Positions 30,787 through 31,954 of a DNA stretch of 31,954 bases are shown here, piece after piece; positions within the stretch are counted from its first letter, which is position 1, and every line of letters begins with the position of its first letter. The position numbers were made by a program, and so were the translations under genes. The notes below the pieces were generated by a model that saw nothing but the letters and a program-made list of their open reading frames with translations, was not told where the DNA came from and ran no database searches. Source of the stretch: Gnetum montanum (Eukaryota; Streptophyta; Gnetopsida; Gnetales; Gnetaceae); the NCBI GenBank assembly GCA_015680685.1, contig MNCI01010819.1:64001-95954 (forward strand), written 5' to 3'.

Positions 30787-31954
30787 TGTTGGCGGCCATT
30801 TAGGACGCGACCGCCAACGAGTGTCCTCAAACAAGATTTAGGTGCTTGCTAGTCTCTGGTAACACCAAGGCCCAGATACCTCCAAATAGACTCAGTAGTT
30901 AATGTCAGTATGTGTGTGTGCTGTTGCGACGTGCGGTTGTGAAATATGAAATGATTGCATTGTATGCAAACTACAAATGACTTATCTTAAAGAGATTCAG
31001 CCAACTTTGCCAAGTACTGTGAGTTGTTGAGAGTTCCTATTTTGTTCAATTGCCTAGTCTACGCGGTCCTTATAATACCTACTTGTAACAAATTAAATTT
31101 GGCAAAAACATTTGAGCACAACTCTATGAATCTACTTCTAATTCTCCCCAGAGAAAGAGCTAGTTCCACAAGAAAACTAGAAATAGAGCAAGATTCAATT
31201 GAAATAGACAGAAAAGAAAGTAGATTTGTGTAGACCTCAAATATTTCAACAAGGTAAAATGACACGAGTAAACACCTCACAATAAAGCTATCCCAAATTC
31301 AATAACTACGAATTGTTCAAACTTCCAAGGCTCAAATAAGCAATTTTTTCAAGACAATCCTACTATGCTACCAAAAATTACTGCATAAACTACCACGTAC
31401 GAGACTCCATTTTGGCTAGATAATGGATGTCAATGATTGCATTCAACAGAACCTTCAAAATACTTGACAATTTCTTATTGAAATACCACAGAGATTCACT
31501 TTCAATATAAAAAAAGCTATTCTGGTCCCATCAAAATACCAAAGATTTTATGAACCCTCTTGACTACTAAATTGTTCAACGACATGACTACAAGCAGAGG
31601 CTCTCTTACAATAATCCCAATAGCAGTTCTTATACATTGCACAATAATAAATTTTACTACTAAAATACTGTTAAGGCTTTTAAACACAAGCGCTTCTATG
31701 GCAAAATTTTAACAGAAAATTTCTATCGGGCAACAAGAACAATAAGAGCAATCTAAAAATCCCAAAATTACTTGCCAAGGATGATACTATCTAAACCACT
31801 AGCTAAACAATTTAAAAAATAAAAAATAAGCATAACTCACAGGACCATGACAAAGAGGCTGAAATATTTTCTTTAGCAAGCCATCTTACAAGCAATCGTT
31901 CACAATTTCTTCTTTACAATGCTCTTCTCAAGACCCCAAGTGTGTCTCCAAGTG
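30787..31954. repeat. 1.1-kb repeat, copy 2, running off the window
   Basis: Second copy, starting TGTTGGCGGCC with a perfect 8-bp stem (GTTGGCGG at 30788-30795, CCGCCAAC at 30811-30818). It extends at least 53 bp beyond the point where copy 1 ends, to the window edge. It appears to be inserted into copy 1, or to be a tandem duplicate. No open frame of note. Confidence 0.65.

Overview
This window is transposon-derived DNA from a land plant with a large, repeat-rich genome. The evidence is Athila-type and Tat-type Ty3/gypsy retrotransposons, plant tRNA primer-binding sites, and GT-AG introns. I cannot name the species. I see no ordinary host gene, no rRNA or tRNA gene, and no prokaryotic feature.

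The window is a nest of insertions. (1) The oldest layer is a decayed Tat-type element on the + strand. Its protease tail is at 3-374 and 7629-7788. A gene lying antisense to the protease is split into 8417-10039 and 27936-29668. (2) At 380-7623 a non-autonomous Athila-like element (minus strand) interrupts the protease tail. It has two LTRs, a CCACC target duplication, a tRNA-Asp-type primer site, and gag-protease but no pol. (3) At 10040-27935 a 17.9-kb Tat-lineage element (minus strand) sits in an intron of the old antisense gene. It has 1,193-bp LTRs and a GTGAT target duplication. (4) At 29669-31954 two copies of a 1.1-kb repeat, probably LTRs of a further family, interrupt exon 2 of the old gene.

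The 17.9-kb element runs, in its own sense (right to left): LTR, primer site, repeat-rich leader, gag-protease (26088-21940), a 4.5-kb gene on the opposite strand (16834-21297), RT, RNase H, archaeal-type RNase H and integrase (16236-12685), 3' noncoding DNA, LTR. The embedded antisense gene is the main discovery. It has its own TATA box, eight exons with GT-AG introns, and about 1,067 codons. It begins with a degenerate FCP1/NLI-type (HAD) phosphatase domain whose catalytic aspartates are lost. A conserved domain of unknown function, a coiled-coil-like region and an acidic tail follow. The older element carries a diverged copy in the same place (after PRO), in the same antisense orientation, with matching exons. 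The gene is therefore a heritable component of this lineage.

The element's own gag-pol frames carry about twenty premature stops, nearly all explicable by C-to-T transitions, while the antisense gene carries one. The gene is bracketed by AGTTTAA-type repeat blocks. Its promoter side, the LTRs and the leader share GCGTATACGC-type motifs. These features invite the idea of a transposon-encoded trans-acting factor, but that function is inference.
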